From: Pomacea canaliculata
Lineage: Eukaryota; Mollusca; Gastropoda; Architaenioglossa; Ampullariidae
Assembly (NCBI RefSeq): GCF_003073045.1
Contig: NC_037598.1
Location: forward strand, 13,554,486 to 13,618,485
Direction of reading: 5' to 3'
Length of the DNA stretch: 64,000 bases
This document shows, one piece after another, positions 36,467-49,212 of this stretch (position 1 is its first letter; the number at the start of each line of letters is the position of its first letter). The notes under the pieces are model-generated. The model did not search any database and was not told the DNA's origin. It saw only the letters and a list, made by a program, of their open reading frames with translations. Position numbers and translations under genes: made by a program.

Positions 36467-36740
36467 GTCGATGAACGTGGGTCAAGGCAGACAACTCTAA
36501 CAGACAGGAATGGACGTCAGGACGAACGAACCCCGGGAGGAGAAAACCGCGCTTTCGTACTTTTGGCGGGCAGCTGCAGCGAGCGCGCGCGTCGACTGGT
36601 GTGTCGAGGCAGCAGACGGGGGGCTACAACATCCCAACGACAACTGCGATCGTGGAGGCGCGCGGTGCTGGGTGTTGATGGCGAGTGGCGCCGTGTAGTG
36701 GTGTCACGACTTCACGTGAAATGTACTGCTTGCACCTTGC
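36382..36740 (-). promoter_or_regulatory. CpG-rich 5' end and likely promoter of the universal stress gene
   Basis: Around the USP start codon, and extending upstream on the minus strand to about 36740, base composition changes sharply: CG dinucleotides are frequent (for example GCGAGCGCGCGCGTCGAC near 36578-36595) while flanking DNA is AT-rich. This is typical of a TATA-less housekeeping start region. No exact start site can be given. Confidence 0.5.
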
Positions 36741-39700
36741 AGCACAGGTGTACCGAGTGGAAGGCTTTATCAGTTCTTTTGTGCAGTTCACTTTCCCAAT
36801 CTCCATATGTCAGGCGCTGGAGGTGAAAGTGAGAGACGTGTTGATCGGTGCGTATTCCGTGTCACATGACTCCTTAGCAGGGGAGGTCAGTGCGCGGAGG
36901 GTTTGCTTATCCGCGCTTTGTTTATGTCAGCTACGGAAGTTCTTTTCGGGGAAGTTTAAAAAAAAAATTGCGCAGTTATGTTGACTATACCTCCTTGGTC
37001 CTCTCTCACACAACTAACCAGCCTTTTGTTCGGGTGCACAATTTTCTTCGCGTAAACATGAGGGAGATGATCAGTTCTGTCTGCCCCTACGTTGTGCCCT
37101 ACCTGCCGCAACAGGATGTTAGACCTTCGACACTGAAGCCAGGTGGTGGTGACAACACACAGCTGTGCAGGGAACAGCCTTGAACTACTTGTCCCCTGAG
37201 TGTCTGTGTTGATTATTTACAAACAACACGCAGTGTAGGACTGTGTATCAGCCGCTAACAAGCAAGACGCGTTGTTATGTGGCAGGTGAAGAGAAGATGT
37301 GGAACCCAGTGATGAGGTGAATCTGTACCAGATCGGGGTGTCTGCTATAAAAGGTGTTGAAGTGAGATCGAAGAAGGATTTAGCTTCAACGGTGTTTATG
37401 GGAAACATCGATCTCATCTCCCTACACATTCATAAACACGCAGTCTCTCTGGTGCGTGCACACACACAGACAGACATAAATCCCAAGCAACCCTCTGCGG
37501 TTATGGTAACTGCATTAGGTAGTTTTACAGCTTCACTGTCATGTACACCCTGCACATTACATAATAAATCTAATCTTCTTTGTTCACCCATCTCTTTTTT
37601 CAATCTGCTTCTATGTGTTTGTGTAAGAGAGATATGTGAGTACTTGTGTTTGTGGGTGTGTATGCGCATGGATATGTCCCAAACCATTCACGTGCTGTTG
37701 TTTGTGGGTTTTTTAGGGATGGGAGCTGTACTCGTTTAACAATTGCCATCAAACAACATCTTACTGATGATTCTGTTAAAACACTCGACTGTGTTGTCCT
37801 TAGCTGACCCTGTGTTTATGGAGCTGCCATGACAGGGTGTGTTTGGTTGCTACAAGGGCGCGAACTCGCTGATGAAACTTTATGGTGGCCGTCTGTTCGA
37901 CAGCTAACAATTAAGATATCAATAAATTATGCCATTGCTGTTCGGTTCTCCTGGCTTTGCTGGAACGAAAAGAAAAATAGAAATCTGAGTTCCTTTGTTT
38001 TAGAATTTTGAGCATCTCTCTATCGCTCTTATGGACACGCTCAGATAGAGAGACAACGAGCTCGATTTTTGTTTGAGAATTAACTGCACTCTGTCAAAGT
38101 CTGTTAGAAAGGATGTTTTCCGTATCTGAAGCACAATGATTAGAGGCAATGAAATGTGGAAGTGAGCACAGCAAGACCACGACGAAATACGAGTTGGAAT
38201 CCAATTCTACACTAGTGTTAAGGGTTGACATGTTTACCATTACAAATTTGTAAACATGTCAGTAAATTACACTGCACGCAGAACGCACGTTAAATGCTCT
38301 GTTGGGAGTAAACAAGGAGAAAAATAAGCAATGATCTCACAGAAAAGCAGGTCTGGGCTATGAATGTTATGGGTGGTATGAGTGTTCTCGTGTCCTTTTC
38401 CCACACCAGTAGAATGGCCATAGCGAGTGCTGAACTAATGAAAAGCATGGACACGGTTTCGCGAGGAATTTTCAAAATAAGCATTAATAAACTTAACCCA
38501 GATGTAAATAAGAAGCTTCTCTACTACTTACTTGAACACGTTCTGATGAAACCCTCAACCAATACTGAATCAGATCTTCCTTGCAGACACCTTCAGTTCT
38601 TGTTGATACGTTTTGTTCGGTTTTAATCGGTGCACCCTCTCCCTAGCTAACATTAGAGAACATCCCTCTCCTAACAACTAATTCTGCAAACATGAAAGCA
38701 ATCTGCGTAAACCCTCGTGGTGTCACACTAGCTCGCATTTAACAACCTGCAAGAACAACAGCCATTACCTGCAGAGCGAAACAGAAATAAATATTTACTC
38801 TGCAGTTCCCGTGTGGACTGGTCTGTTTCCAAACATGAAGTAAAAGTGTAAACACGGTCCGAGATGGTTACTGCAGGCTGTCTATCTTATGAAAATAAAA
38901 GCTTGAGTGTAAAAGGAAACTGTCACCAGATCCTGAGTACCCAGGTCCAGCAGTCGCCACACATGGAGAAATAAACATCCAAAACCCAAGCAGTAGCAAA
39001 AAAAAAAAAAAGCATTTGTTTACTTAAGTGTGAGTTATGTTCTTGTATGAAGAGTCAGTTTGTTGAGTTTTCAGATGACCTTTGCCCTAACATCACTTAG
39101 TCGTTGTGGAATAACACTGTTTTATAAGCTGACACTAAAAAAATAACACAGGAAAGATCGTGTTTGGCGGTCGGCATCGTGCGGTCTGAAATTAAATACG
39201 ACATGCAATGGCTTCTTTCACTTCCGTTTCTGCGGAATCCACTGCAAAATTACTGCACGAAGACCTGCAGTATCTCTTACCAGACCTTGTCCTTATAAGT
39301 ATAATTTATAATAAGTAGTATGATGAGTTCCGCTCTGGTTCTTGGCATACTCCACGGTACTAAGGGAGGCAATGCTTCAAATAACTTAAAGCCGTCTCAC
39401 TACGTTCCTTGAGTTACGTCTTTACGTGAACCTACGTGTATGAGATTACGGCTTCATGCTGATTTACCAGAGGCAAAGTAATTCGATTGTGTGTACCTCG
39501 GGTCCTGTTGCGTGACCCGAGACTCCCAAATGCTCAAGGAGGGGCGATCATGAGAAAAAAAAAAAAAACCAGTTCGCCAGAGAAATGAAAGGCTATTCCA
39601 TCAAACTAACCTAATGAAAAACAACAGGACTAGTATTTTTAAGGCTTTTCTAAGATATGGAGGAATATAGGACATGATAGCTTCATAGAAACTTTGCCAT

Positions 39701-42357
39701 ACACGGTCAAACATTCGTCCATATTTGTCGAGTTAAGAATAGCCTTTACAGTGTATTATTTACTGTGTCCAAAATGTATTCGTGCGTGCGTGCGTTTGTC
39801 CGTGCGTGTTACATTTTGAGTTGCAAGTACATATGGACATAGTCTTACAGTTGAGACAGACCATCGCTGATCTGAATGTACGACCACGCCAACAGCCTTG
39901 AAAGCAAGAGGTCAAAAAGGTGAAAATTCTGACCTAAAACAGAAATGGATAAGATAACGCCAGCTGTTAACAGGTCATCGTTTTATTGTACCTTTTATCT
40001 ACTGATAGGCTGAGCGATTGTAAGAACTCAGTCCTACACCTCGCAAAGTGAAGTCGTTTGGTCACCTCTAGCATCGACCCTCGCCCTCTGCATCCGCAGT
40101 CACCTGCTCGCGATTTCACAAAGGTACGTACCTATGCTGTGTAGGGTGTACAGTGAACAGTACTCAAACTCAATCCGTTCAGTGAACTTTATATCTGCAT
40201 GGGTACCCTCGTTAGCCATTAAACAAACTAAGCTTAGGGCACCAAGGAAAGGAGATTCCTGTTCATCACATTTGTTATTTATTTTATATTTTTCTAGTTG
40301 TCTCGCCTAGTCATCTAGTCTTATCATATCTGGTGTGTATGACACGTGTGTGTTTGTGTCCTAGTTAGTATTAAAGCCACTACCTGGACACATACCAGCT
40401 ATCTTTGTATACTAAAAACGAGTTTTAAATTTTTTTCTTCACCTTCTCTTACTGAGCATCAGCAATTGACATGGAGGCTCTGGGGGACATCGTTATTAAA
40501 TCAAGCTACTGGCACCAGCTGCCCTATCAACAGGCTTGCGATGAAATGAATTGCATTCGACATTTCAGTTTTTTAGTCAAAATCTTCTAGCTACCTCTTA
40601 AAAAAGGCTTGTAAGGTGAAGCCGATGAAATGTCCATGTCGTGCTGTCATGCAGAAGCAATTTTTTTTAAGTCACGATCGTTTTGTGTTTTCGTGCAGTC
40701 ACGTGGAGCAGGAAATATCCTGTGCCAGCTGCAGGGTGGTATTGCCATGTATCTGTTTACACAATTTTTCATTCATTCACAGCTGCGTGGTTCTCTGAGT
40801 CATGTTGGACCATGTGCTGTGTGACTAATCTCTCTGAGTCATACATAACTGTATGGGGCGTTACAGTGGTTTTTGCATCATTTTATGTGACAGCATACGA
40901 CAGGCTGGATATATATCAGGGTTACCAACTATTACTTTAAAGGTCTAGTAGAACAGTATTTTCTTTTTCTAATGGCTGGCTAAAGCTCCTTCAATCTGAG
41001 TGAATGTTCCCCCATCCGTTCTTGAGACACAGCTATACAAACATCACCATGCACAGAAAGAGGTCAACAGGACATAATGATTGTGCATGAATATACTTAC
41101 TACCTCCAAAGCTGAGACCATATGATAATCAGGGATATCTGTGTACAAACATGACGTCACATGTGTGATCTCTATCTGTGCATGATGAGTTTTTGGCAGG
41201 CGTGTGTGAAGGCACTGACATACATTTAGGGAAACAGCGTTTAGTACTGAGATTTACTCAGTCTTACAAAACAATTTGCACTCCACTAGATCTTTAAGTC
41301 CATGGATTCACGCGGTATATGTGTCAATTGTTGGATGCAGACGATTCTACGTGATAAAGTGCTCGTGAGAGCAGCTTACTCCATGAACGGTACGGACAGC
41401 GATAATAATTAGATATCGGCTACGATTACATTACAGTGGAATGAGGTTAACAAGTCCCACTTTTTTTCTGCTCCATAAAAATGCTGTTGTATCAAAACTG
41501 GTTTTTAGTTGGTAAAAGCAGCTCTCTAACTCAGTGGTTTTTCGCTGAGACTCCTGGTTTCATCAGCACACACACAACCACACACACTCTTGCGTCCTCA
41601 CACACATACACGTACGAGTACACAAGAACACACACACACGCCCACATAACACATCTACGTCTCTCACTTCCACTCAAAATTGTGAAGGGCACCACTGGAA
41701 AGTTTAGATTAAATTTAAGAATTTAACAGTCGCAAAAATTGAAAAGCTGTACTAAGTCACACATGTCTTTTGGGTTTCATTGACAGCAGCTTTCAGAATA
41801 CAGTAAAGTGTAAAACAGTAATACAGTAAAATAGTAAAGAGAAAACACGCACCTCGACACGTCCATGATCATTCTTCTAAATAAATTTTATTGACTTTAC
41901 TGAAAGTCTAACGTCGACTTCCCATAAAATATTATTGTGCGCATGATTTGAACAATGTTGGCCAAAGCAGCAGTATAATAACTGTGGTGGTGGTGGTGGT
42001 GGCGGTGATGATGATGATGATGTTGATGATGATTACAACGACGACGACGTCAATATACCGCTAACAGTGCAAATTATGATGCACTTAGCGAACTTCCAAG
42101 CTTATGAAAGAAAATGGGGCTTACATTAGTAACAAAAGGACTCTACTTTTAATTTCCTATTTCCTGTCGTCTGGTGACTCATAAAACTATAATTGGCGCG
42201 ATCCAGACTTGTTGAATGCCTTCTTTAATTTTTTTTTCTATGTGTTTTATCTTTACAAAACACTCGCTCTAATTCCATCACGTTGATCTTTTTTTTGCTG
42301 TGCTGTGTGTGTGAAAAGAGCAAGACAGTATTGGAACTGCAAGAGTCATATAAACAA
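36741..42357. other. gene-poor spacer between USP and AMDHD1
   Basis: No conserved exon recognised on either strand. It holds scattered simple repeats: A-runs near 39000 and 39555, GTGC repeats near 39783-39795, a CA-rich tract near 41564-41650, and a GGT/GAT/GAC triplet tract at 41984-42050. Open frames such as 37299-37739 (plus) and 38290-38484 (minus) have no recognisable homology and no convincing splice structure. Confidence 0.5.
41984..42050. repeat. (GGT)n-(GAT)n-(GAC)n compound microsatellite
   Basis: Successive triplet blocks GGT, then GAT, then GAC about 300 bases upstream of the AMDHD1 start codon. Confidence 0.9.
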
Positions 42358-45300
42358 ATGGCGGGGTCACGTCACAGACTTCTCGTCAAGCACGCTCGGC
42401 AGGTCGTGCAGGTGAGCAGCACGCGCCAGACAGTCAAGTGCGCTGCCGACATGCAGCACCTTAACATCCTGCAGGAAGAGGGAGACTACTCCATCATGGT
42501 GGGGAGGTAACTATGTAAATCACATTAGCCAAGAAAAAGATAAGCACTTCTGCCTGTCCGCATTCTGCTTACCATCCACATTCCCTCCTTTCTTTCTCTC
42601 TCTCACACACACATCTTTTCTCCATGCTATCCTAATGAAGAATAATGAAGAATAAAAATTGTGCGAATGGGAGCGCGCGTGCAGGCGCGCTCAGACTTAA
42701 TCACATTTGTTTAGATAAATATTTTCTTATGCTTGAAAGTCTCTCCTTTAATTCCAATACAGCGATGGACTGATCCTGGACATAGGTCCAACCAACGAAA
42801 TAGAAGAAAAATACAACGGTGACGTCATCGATCAAGTCATTGACGCCAGCGGAAAGTGCATCATTCCCGGTACTTCACCCTTTTGAACACATATCCTGTC
42901 TCGCCTCGCCGAAGAATGTAAACTCTCTCCAGAAGGAAGGAAGTGGTAGCAGTTGAATGATGTCATATTGTTGTGGTTATGTGAACAGTATTTCAGTCAT
43001 TTAAAATGAACTTTAAGCGAGTGAACTTTCAAGAACGCAACGACTTTTCACCGTGTGGAACCGCCACGTGACATCTTTTGTACGTCCATCCATCTATCCA
43101 AATGTCCGTATTTTATGTCCGCCTTCGGACCTGTCTGAATGCTTCTTCATTTCTTTATTTTTCCTGTGCCACATCCTTTGTTTAAATCTGTCTCGCGAGC
43201 ATTGTTACACCTCTTTAGTTCCAGTTTATGGAGTGTGTTGTGTAAGAGGTCATTAGCTTCCCGCGGTGAGTGTTACAGGTGAGCCAAGCTTTACAAACTG
43301 CTACACGTGCAACTGTTACAGGCCTCGTGGATGCGCATACACACGCGGTGTGGGCCGGAGATAGGGTGCATGAATTTGCAATGAAGGTCAGTCAGGCTGA
43401 CGGCAACTTCTTCTCAATGTTTTTGTTTGTTTTTTCTTTCTTTCCTTCTTTCTTTCTTTCCTTTTTTTTCTTCTTTATTTCTTTATTGTTTTTCGTTTAT
43501 TGTTTCTTTTTTATTTTGTGGTGGTTGGGGGCTGTTGCTTGGACGATTTTGATACGATCACTGTCATGGCCCCTAACTCCCTAAAACCATTTGGAAAGGG
43601 ATAAGAAATTTTCATGATTAAGATTTGCTTTAAAGGATTTTTCTTTTTTGAGATTTTCTAATGGTAGGAGAGAATTCAGTACAAAACACTATTTGCCCAA
43701 ATATATATCTTGAGATACGTGTGAGGTATTGTTCCACATTTTGAGAAAATCACTTCACACTAAGCTCAAGCCAGTGATTAAAAAAAAAAGTTTTGCACCG
43801 TATACACCAGTAAGGATTCGTATCCACCTGCATCAAAGGCAGCACAGATGTGTTGAAGGAAATTTGGAGAATCGAAAGTGACCTCGGTGCACTTGAGAGG
43901 CACTCTGCATCGACTTCCTCCTTGGCGCCCGCTCTGACAGCTTGCTGCACCCGTGTCTTGTCTTCCTTCTCTAACTTTAAGTGGGAGGTCACAGAGGTAA
44001 ATACAGAAGGATTTTGAAATGAGAGAGCTACTTTCTTAACTGGGTGGTAGACGAGAACAAGCTGGCGGTTGGGATCTTGACTCCCATGAAATATGCACTT
44101 GCAGTGTATGAGAAAATGTTTATGCCTTTTCTGTTTTCATTCATCTTCTTCTGTTTCTTCTTCTTCGTTGTCATCATTGTTGTCGTCGTCGTCATCGTCA
44201 TGTTCGTCTTCTGTTGTTCCTTCTTCCTCTGATATTTTTCTTCTCCTGTTTCTTTCCTTTTTTTTCTTGTTTCCTCCTTCTTCTCCCACTCCCACTTTCT
44301 CTCTCTCTCCTCCCATCTCCTATATCAGAGTCGTGCCGTTTTCAGCTAGCCGGAGCAAGCTACATGGACGTCCACAAAGCCGGTGGTGGCATTTACTTCA
44401 CGGTCGAGCACACCCGCCGAGCCACCGAAGACGACCTCTACGAGCTGCTGCGCAAGAGGCTGCTCAAGATGCTCCGGTCCGGCACGACCCTGGTGGAGGT
44501 CAAGAGCGGCTACGGCCTTGACACTGACTCGGAAGTAAAAATGCTGCGCGTGATCGAACGAGCACGACGTAGTCTGCCTATCGACATTTCGTGCACCTTC
44601 TGCGGAGCCCATGCTGTGCCCCGGTGGGTGAGATCTCCAGAAGCTCCCACATCGTTGATGTGAAAGCAGTGAAAGAACATAGTGGTGATGGTGGTGGTGA
44701 TGATGATGATGAGGATGATGATGATGAATTTCACGCTTTTAACAAGCATATTTGCATTTTTTTTTTTTTTGCATTTGCTCCCTTTTTTTCCTTTCTATAT
44801 GTTTATTTTCTAACCTGACCTACCTATCTCTTGTCGTAAAGTAAGTATTGAATCTGATGTCAATGCATATGTCGAGATGAAATATCGTGGGACGAGGCCT
44901 CATTAGTTTTAGTTTATTCATCAAGGATCATGGGCAGCAACTCGCCAATGGACCCTGTTTGGGGCAGCCCTCCTCAGTTGGGTCCATAGTCATATTTCAT
45001 GTAAAGTTAATATTTCATTCCTGTTCACCTCTGCTGCGCTCCATCAAATCTCTCCACGACTGGTAGTGTAAACTCCTCGCCAGTTTCGGGATGAAATAAA
45101 TATTTCATTCTGTGATGTTTGTTCGGCGGTCTGGTGACGCAATAGGCAATCACTTACCACCAATACAATCAAGATCAGGTGTAGCTTCAGATCTTGTCCA
45201 GGAAACAGTTCTTCTTTGACCGTAACACCTTTCTTCTTGTTTATTTGTAAAACACCAATTATACTCCCACCCTTCACGTTCGACAAAACAACATCAATGA

Positions 45301-48300
45301 CCTGCCGAGAGGAAGCAACTGACGTGCCCACTTTTTTTTTTTTTTTAACCTCAGAGACATCACCCCCGAAGAGGCCACCCGCAGGGTCCTTCAAGAACAG
45401 CTCCCGCGAATCCAAGCGCTGACTTCAGTGGGCGAGCTGCACGTGCACAATATTGACGTGTTCTGTGAGGAGGGCGTGTTCAGCGTGCAGCAGTCTCGCG
45501 AGATCCTGCTGGCTGGCAAGGCTGCTGGCCTCAACATCAATTTTCACGGCGAGGAGCTACATCGCCTCAACTCCGCAGAGGTAAAAATTTTCATAAAAAT
45601 GCGATCCGGAGTGCCTGGGAAGGAAGACAACTGAATTCGCTTTACCCCAAGACAAACAGGAAACACAGATATTAACCGAAGCTCACAAAAATATACTTTA
45701 AAAAAATACTGTAGGTGTATAGACCATCCAGCTATAGAGTTCCTCCATTTCTCCCGTATAAAAAAATGCAAGTTATCTATCTGAAAAAAAATAAACCTTT
45801 ACAATAAATCAAACACAATGGTGAACGCACGTGTCACTGTACCATACAAGCGGCCCCCAGCTACATTTCTACCTAATTTCTCGGCAAAAGTGCAGTTTGA
45901 ATGGCTGAGATTTCTCTGTCCCTCGTGCAACTTCTGCATGCAAAAACAAAATCCACCATCCGTCTCTCCAAACTCACTCTCGTGCTCAGGGCGACATCAT
46001 CTCTAACGAGCGTTGTCTGCCCCTTAGCCTCTTTCTCTGACACAGCTTCCATGTATCCTTTGGCAGCATCCTCGAGAGCAGATGTGCAGCATCTGCACGA
46101 TTCGCAAGCACCAGCTGACGTCTAAGAACTCTTTTCTTGATGATATCCGGGGCACTACTATCTTCGCATGCTTTAACTCGCGCCATAAAACGAGATTTTC
46201 TCACAAACGAGCAGTGAAACCAGGGGCAACGGGTAACACTCTTGTCCCTATTCTGTCTTGGTCCATAAAAAGACTCTTTTATGCAGCGTTTGCTCCAAGT
46301 CTCCTGGTAATACCGTTCGCATGCATACTTGTTTCCATGTAGGACTGCTTTAGAAACACAATGATGAATAAGAGCAACATCAGTTTCCCTGACTGCAATT
46401 TTTCTGTAAATCATCTGATGTATGTTTTGTGAATAGATGTTAAAATTTTTAACCATTACTTTAGTTGCGACGACAAGAAAATGATAGCGAATTCACAATT
46501 CTTGGTGATTATAATTACGATAATCATTTTCTGTTTCAAGATGGGAGCAGAGATCGGTGCCCTGGCAATCAGTCACTTGGAGGAAGTGTCGGAGGAGGGC
46601 ATGAGGGCCATGGCTCGAGCAGGTACCGTTGGGCGTGCTGTTGCCCACCACGGCCTTTAACCTTCGCCTCAAGCCACCACCAGCGCGCGCATTGATACAA
46701 GAGGGCGTGCCGGTAGCTCTTGGGTCAGACTTCAATCCTAACGCTCATTGTCTGGCCATGGTAATTCCACTTTTAATCGCTGTATATCTGTGAATATAAT
46801 TCCCGTCCTAATGTATTTCTTTTACCCTCCTCCGTCAGTTTTATTTGTCTGCCCTTCCCCTCTTGTCCCCAAGACATTGAGGATAATGAGTCTTTGTCTC
46901 GCCTCCGGTACGTGCTCCTGCTCTCCAGATGTGACACTGACACTGACATTATTCACTAGACTCAGCTGCAGAACAGAAGTACAACATAAACAGCAAACAG
47001 TTATCCTTCTGTACATAGTACATTTACCAGCCATAATTTTTCTTTGTCTACGCTGTTCTTTTTTTCTAAGTTTTTCATTAACAGCCCTCTAATCGTTGTT
47101 TATATTTGCCACATATAGTTTACTTGGAATTTACCTTGAACATGTGTTGCCAGGAAAGTGAAGTGCAGGAACAGTCCCATTCCTCAAAAACCGAAATTTT
47201 TTTATTAAAAAAAATGGATTGTTAATGACTTTATATTTATAGCAAAAGAATTCGTAAGTTTTTGCTGGAAGTGCTTGACAAATAATTTATTGGGGAAAAC
47301 TACAAATAGAAAGAGAGAAAGAAAGAGATAGTGCGCACGTGTGTGCTCGCAAACCACTTCGGATTCTGTTTTGTTTTTACTAAACTATTTTCGTAGCCGC
47401 TGGTGATGAATCTGGCCTGCGTCACACTGCGCATGTCCATGCCGGAAGTTCTGGTGGCCGCCACGCTCAACGCGGCAGCTGCTTTGGGCCGCTCTGACAT
47501 GCACGGGTCGCTGGAGATTGGGAAACTTGCCAACTTTTTGATCCTTGATAACCCCAGGTAATTTCCATGAAGCTCCCAGGTAATGTATATCTTAATTAAC
47601 GACGGATATAGCAAAGCAGCGTCTTTCGATAACTCCATCGAGACACCCAACAAAGATTTGTGGCCCTTGAATCACTGGTTTCACCTCCGAAGGTCCAGGC
47701 TGGTATCAGTAAATAAATAAATGTGTGCATTAGGGACTATAATTATTATAAAATTATTGTAAGTTGAAACCTTACATATTAACCTACCTACGATTTTGCT
47801 GTGGGTTTTCTATATAATCCCCATATTGTCATTGTAGTCATTTTTATTTTTTTTAAAAACCGTCTGTTCTGACGCCGCACGACGTTCTTTCAATAAATAC
47901 TAAATGCATATTTCAATCAAAAATGTTGGGCTATCCTGAAGCCATATTAAAATAGTTATATAACTGATTTTTGCTCTTCCTTTCTGTATGTCCAGAAAGT
48001 AAAGTGACAGAATATTTGTGGCATAAAAAGTGTGATGTGCAGAGCTTTATCTTTCTTTCCTTTGTCTTCTTTTTTTTCTTCTTTTCCTCCTTCTCTCTTT
48101 CTTTGTGTTTGTGTGTGTGTGGTCTTTGTACTTCTTTTTGTGTCTCCACTCGTGTCTAACCTGAGGTAAAGATTATTTTTAAACAACTGGGTTCCGTTTA
48201 TTCCCCGAAATATGAGGGGAAAATTCTGTACTAATTGCAAAACACATGTATTTACTGTCATAGTTCTCTTCTACTTTTTGGGTGAAAAAACCCAAATCAT

Positions 48301-49212
48301 TATTTTTTGCATCGCAGCAAAAGCAGGATTGCTGATTGGCGCACCCCTCATTGGCATTTCTTTCATTGACTGCGATCTTCAATGAAGTCATTAATTAGAA
48401 TTTAGGTCAAATATACAAGCGGTTTTCTATTTTGCAAAAAAATACAAAAATTCACAACGCATATAATGACAACTGTGTGTTTATTAATGTCATCAATGGG
48501 CTGAATTTTAGTCATGATTAATGTTTAACATTCACGTCTGTATTCACAGTAACTTAAAGCCAAAGATTGTGTTTGCAATCGTCAGGGCTTGAGCTTGGCT
48601 ATTAGCGGAAGAGTGGTCCTTTCGACTGTTTCGACAAACACCCTGATGAGTCAGTCCTCGTTCAGGTCCGACCATTTATTGGGGTAGCGTGTCTGTGAAG
48701 TACCTATCGTGCCAGAATGCTATTTAACCTCGTCGTGACGAACGAAGGAAAAAACAAAACAAAACCAAATAGACGCAGGTCAATGCACAAGTCCAAAATG
48801 CAGGCGATTTCTATTGTGAACCTTGACTGTAAAGAGAAGAAACTCTTGTTCAGAGGTCATCAGCTCGAGGAATGTAGTCTGATGCCCCGAGCTTTGCTCC
48901 AACATGTTTGTGAAATTAGTGAACGAAAAATAGAACTGGTCGATGTAATGTCTTATCAGTATGGCCTCTCAGGTCGAGCTCATCTCTCTCTCCCTCCTCA
49001 TTCTGCAGTCTCTCTCAGTCACTCTTTCACAGTTTGTTCTCTCTCCTTCTTCACACACACACACAGGGAGAAGTAAAAGAGACTAATGGAAGTCCTTTTG
49101 TTACAGATGGGAACACTTGATTTACCAGATGGGTGACCACAACAGTGTGATTAAGCACGTGGTGTGGCATGGTGACATCGTGCATTCAACCCCTTCAATC
49201 GACGAGAGCTAA
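42358..49212 (+). CDS. AMDHD1: imidazolonepropionase, 8 exons
   Basis: Third enzyme of histidine breakdown, opening 4-imidazolone-5-propanoate to N-formimino-L-glutamate; a metal-dependent amidohydrolase. Exons: 42358-42506, 42763-42869, 43322-43386, 44346-44623, 45355-45580, 46541-46760, 47397-47557, 49107-49212. The predicted product has 436 residues (human 426). Metal ligands expected in the family are visible: DAHTHAVWAG with His91 and His93, NFHGEELH with His264, and GSDFNPN with Asp338. Other family blocks are YMDVHKAGGGI, KSGYGLDT, CTFCGAHAVP, ISHLEEVSEEG and LPTTAFNLRLKP. Exon 6 has one base too many: after ARAGTVG the frame runs on to a stop, but removing one G from the GGG at 46631-46633 gives TVGVLLPTTAF and restores a length divisible by three. 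Intron 3 is a long CT-rich tract, and intron 5 holds a long antisense open frame. The first true ATG of the frame was used as start. A candidate AATAAA is at 49969-49974. Confidence 0.93.
44147..44335. repeat. CT-rich low-complexity tract in AMDHD1 intron 3
   Basis: TTC, GTC, TCC and TCTC units form an almost pure pyrimidine stretch running to the acceptor region of exon 4. Open frames that read as poly-Ser or poly-Phe here are composition artefacts. Confidence 0.9.
44683..44727. repeat. (GGT)n/(GAT)n microsatellite in AMDHD1 intron 4
   Basis: GGTGATGGTGGTGGTGATGATGAT followed by GAGGAT and further GAT units, just 60 bases after the exon 4 donor. Confidence 0.85.

Noticed and set aside
37299-37739. 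146-codon plus-strand frame upstream of AMDHD1
   Set aside because: Begins without a good ATG, ends in GT/TG-rich low-complexity sequence, and shows no homology.
38290-38484. Hydrophobic minus-strand frame resembling a receptor membrane segment
   Set aside because: Only 64 codons, no neighbouring exons in phase, and no specific family motif.
44093-44521. Poly-Ser/Pro frame running into AMDHD1 exon 4
   Set aside because: A CT-rich intron tract read in a chance frame; the true exon 4 frame is different.
48717-49076. 119-codon plus-strand frame in AMDHD1 intron 7
   Set aside because: Ends in TCTC/CACA repeats, has no homology, and AMDHD1 exons 7 and 8 join in phase without it.
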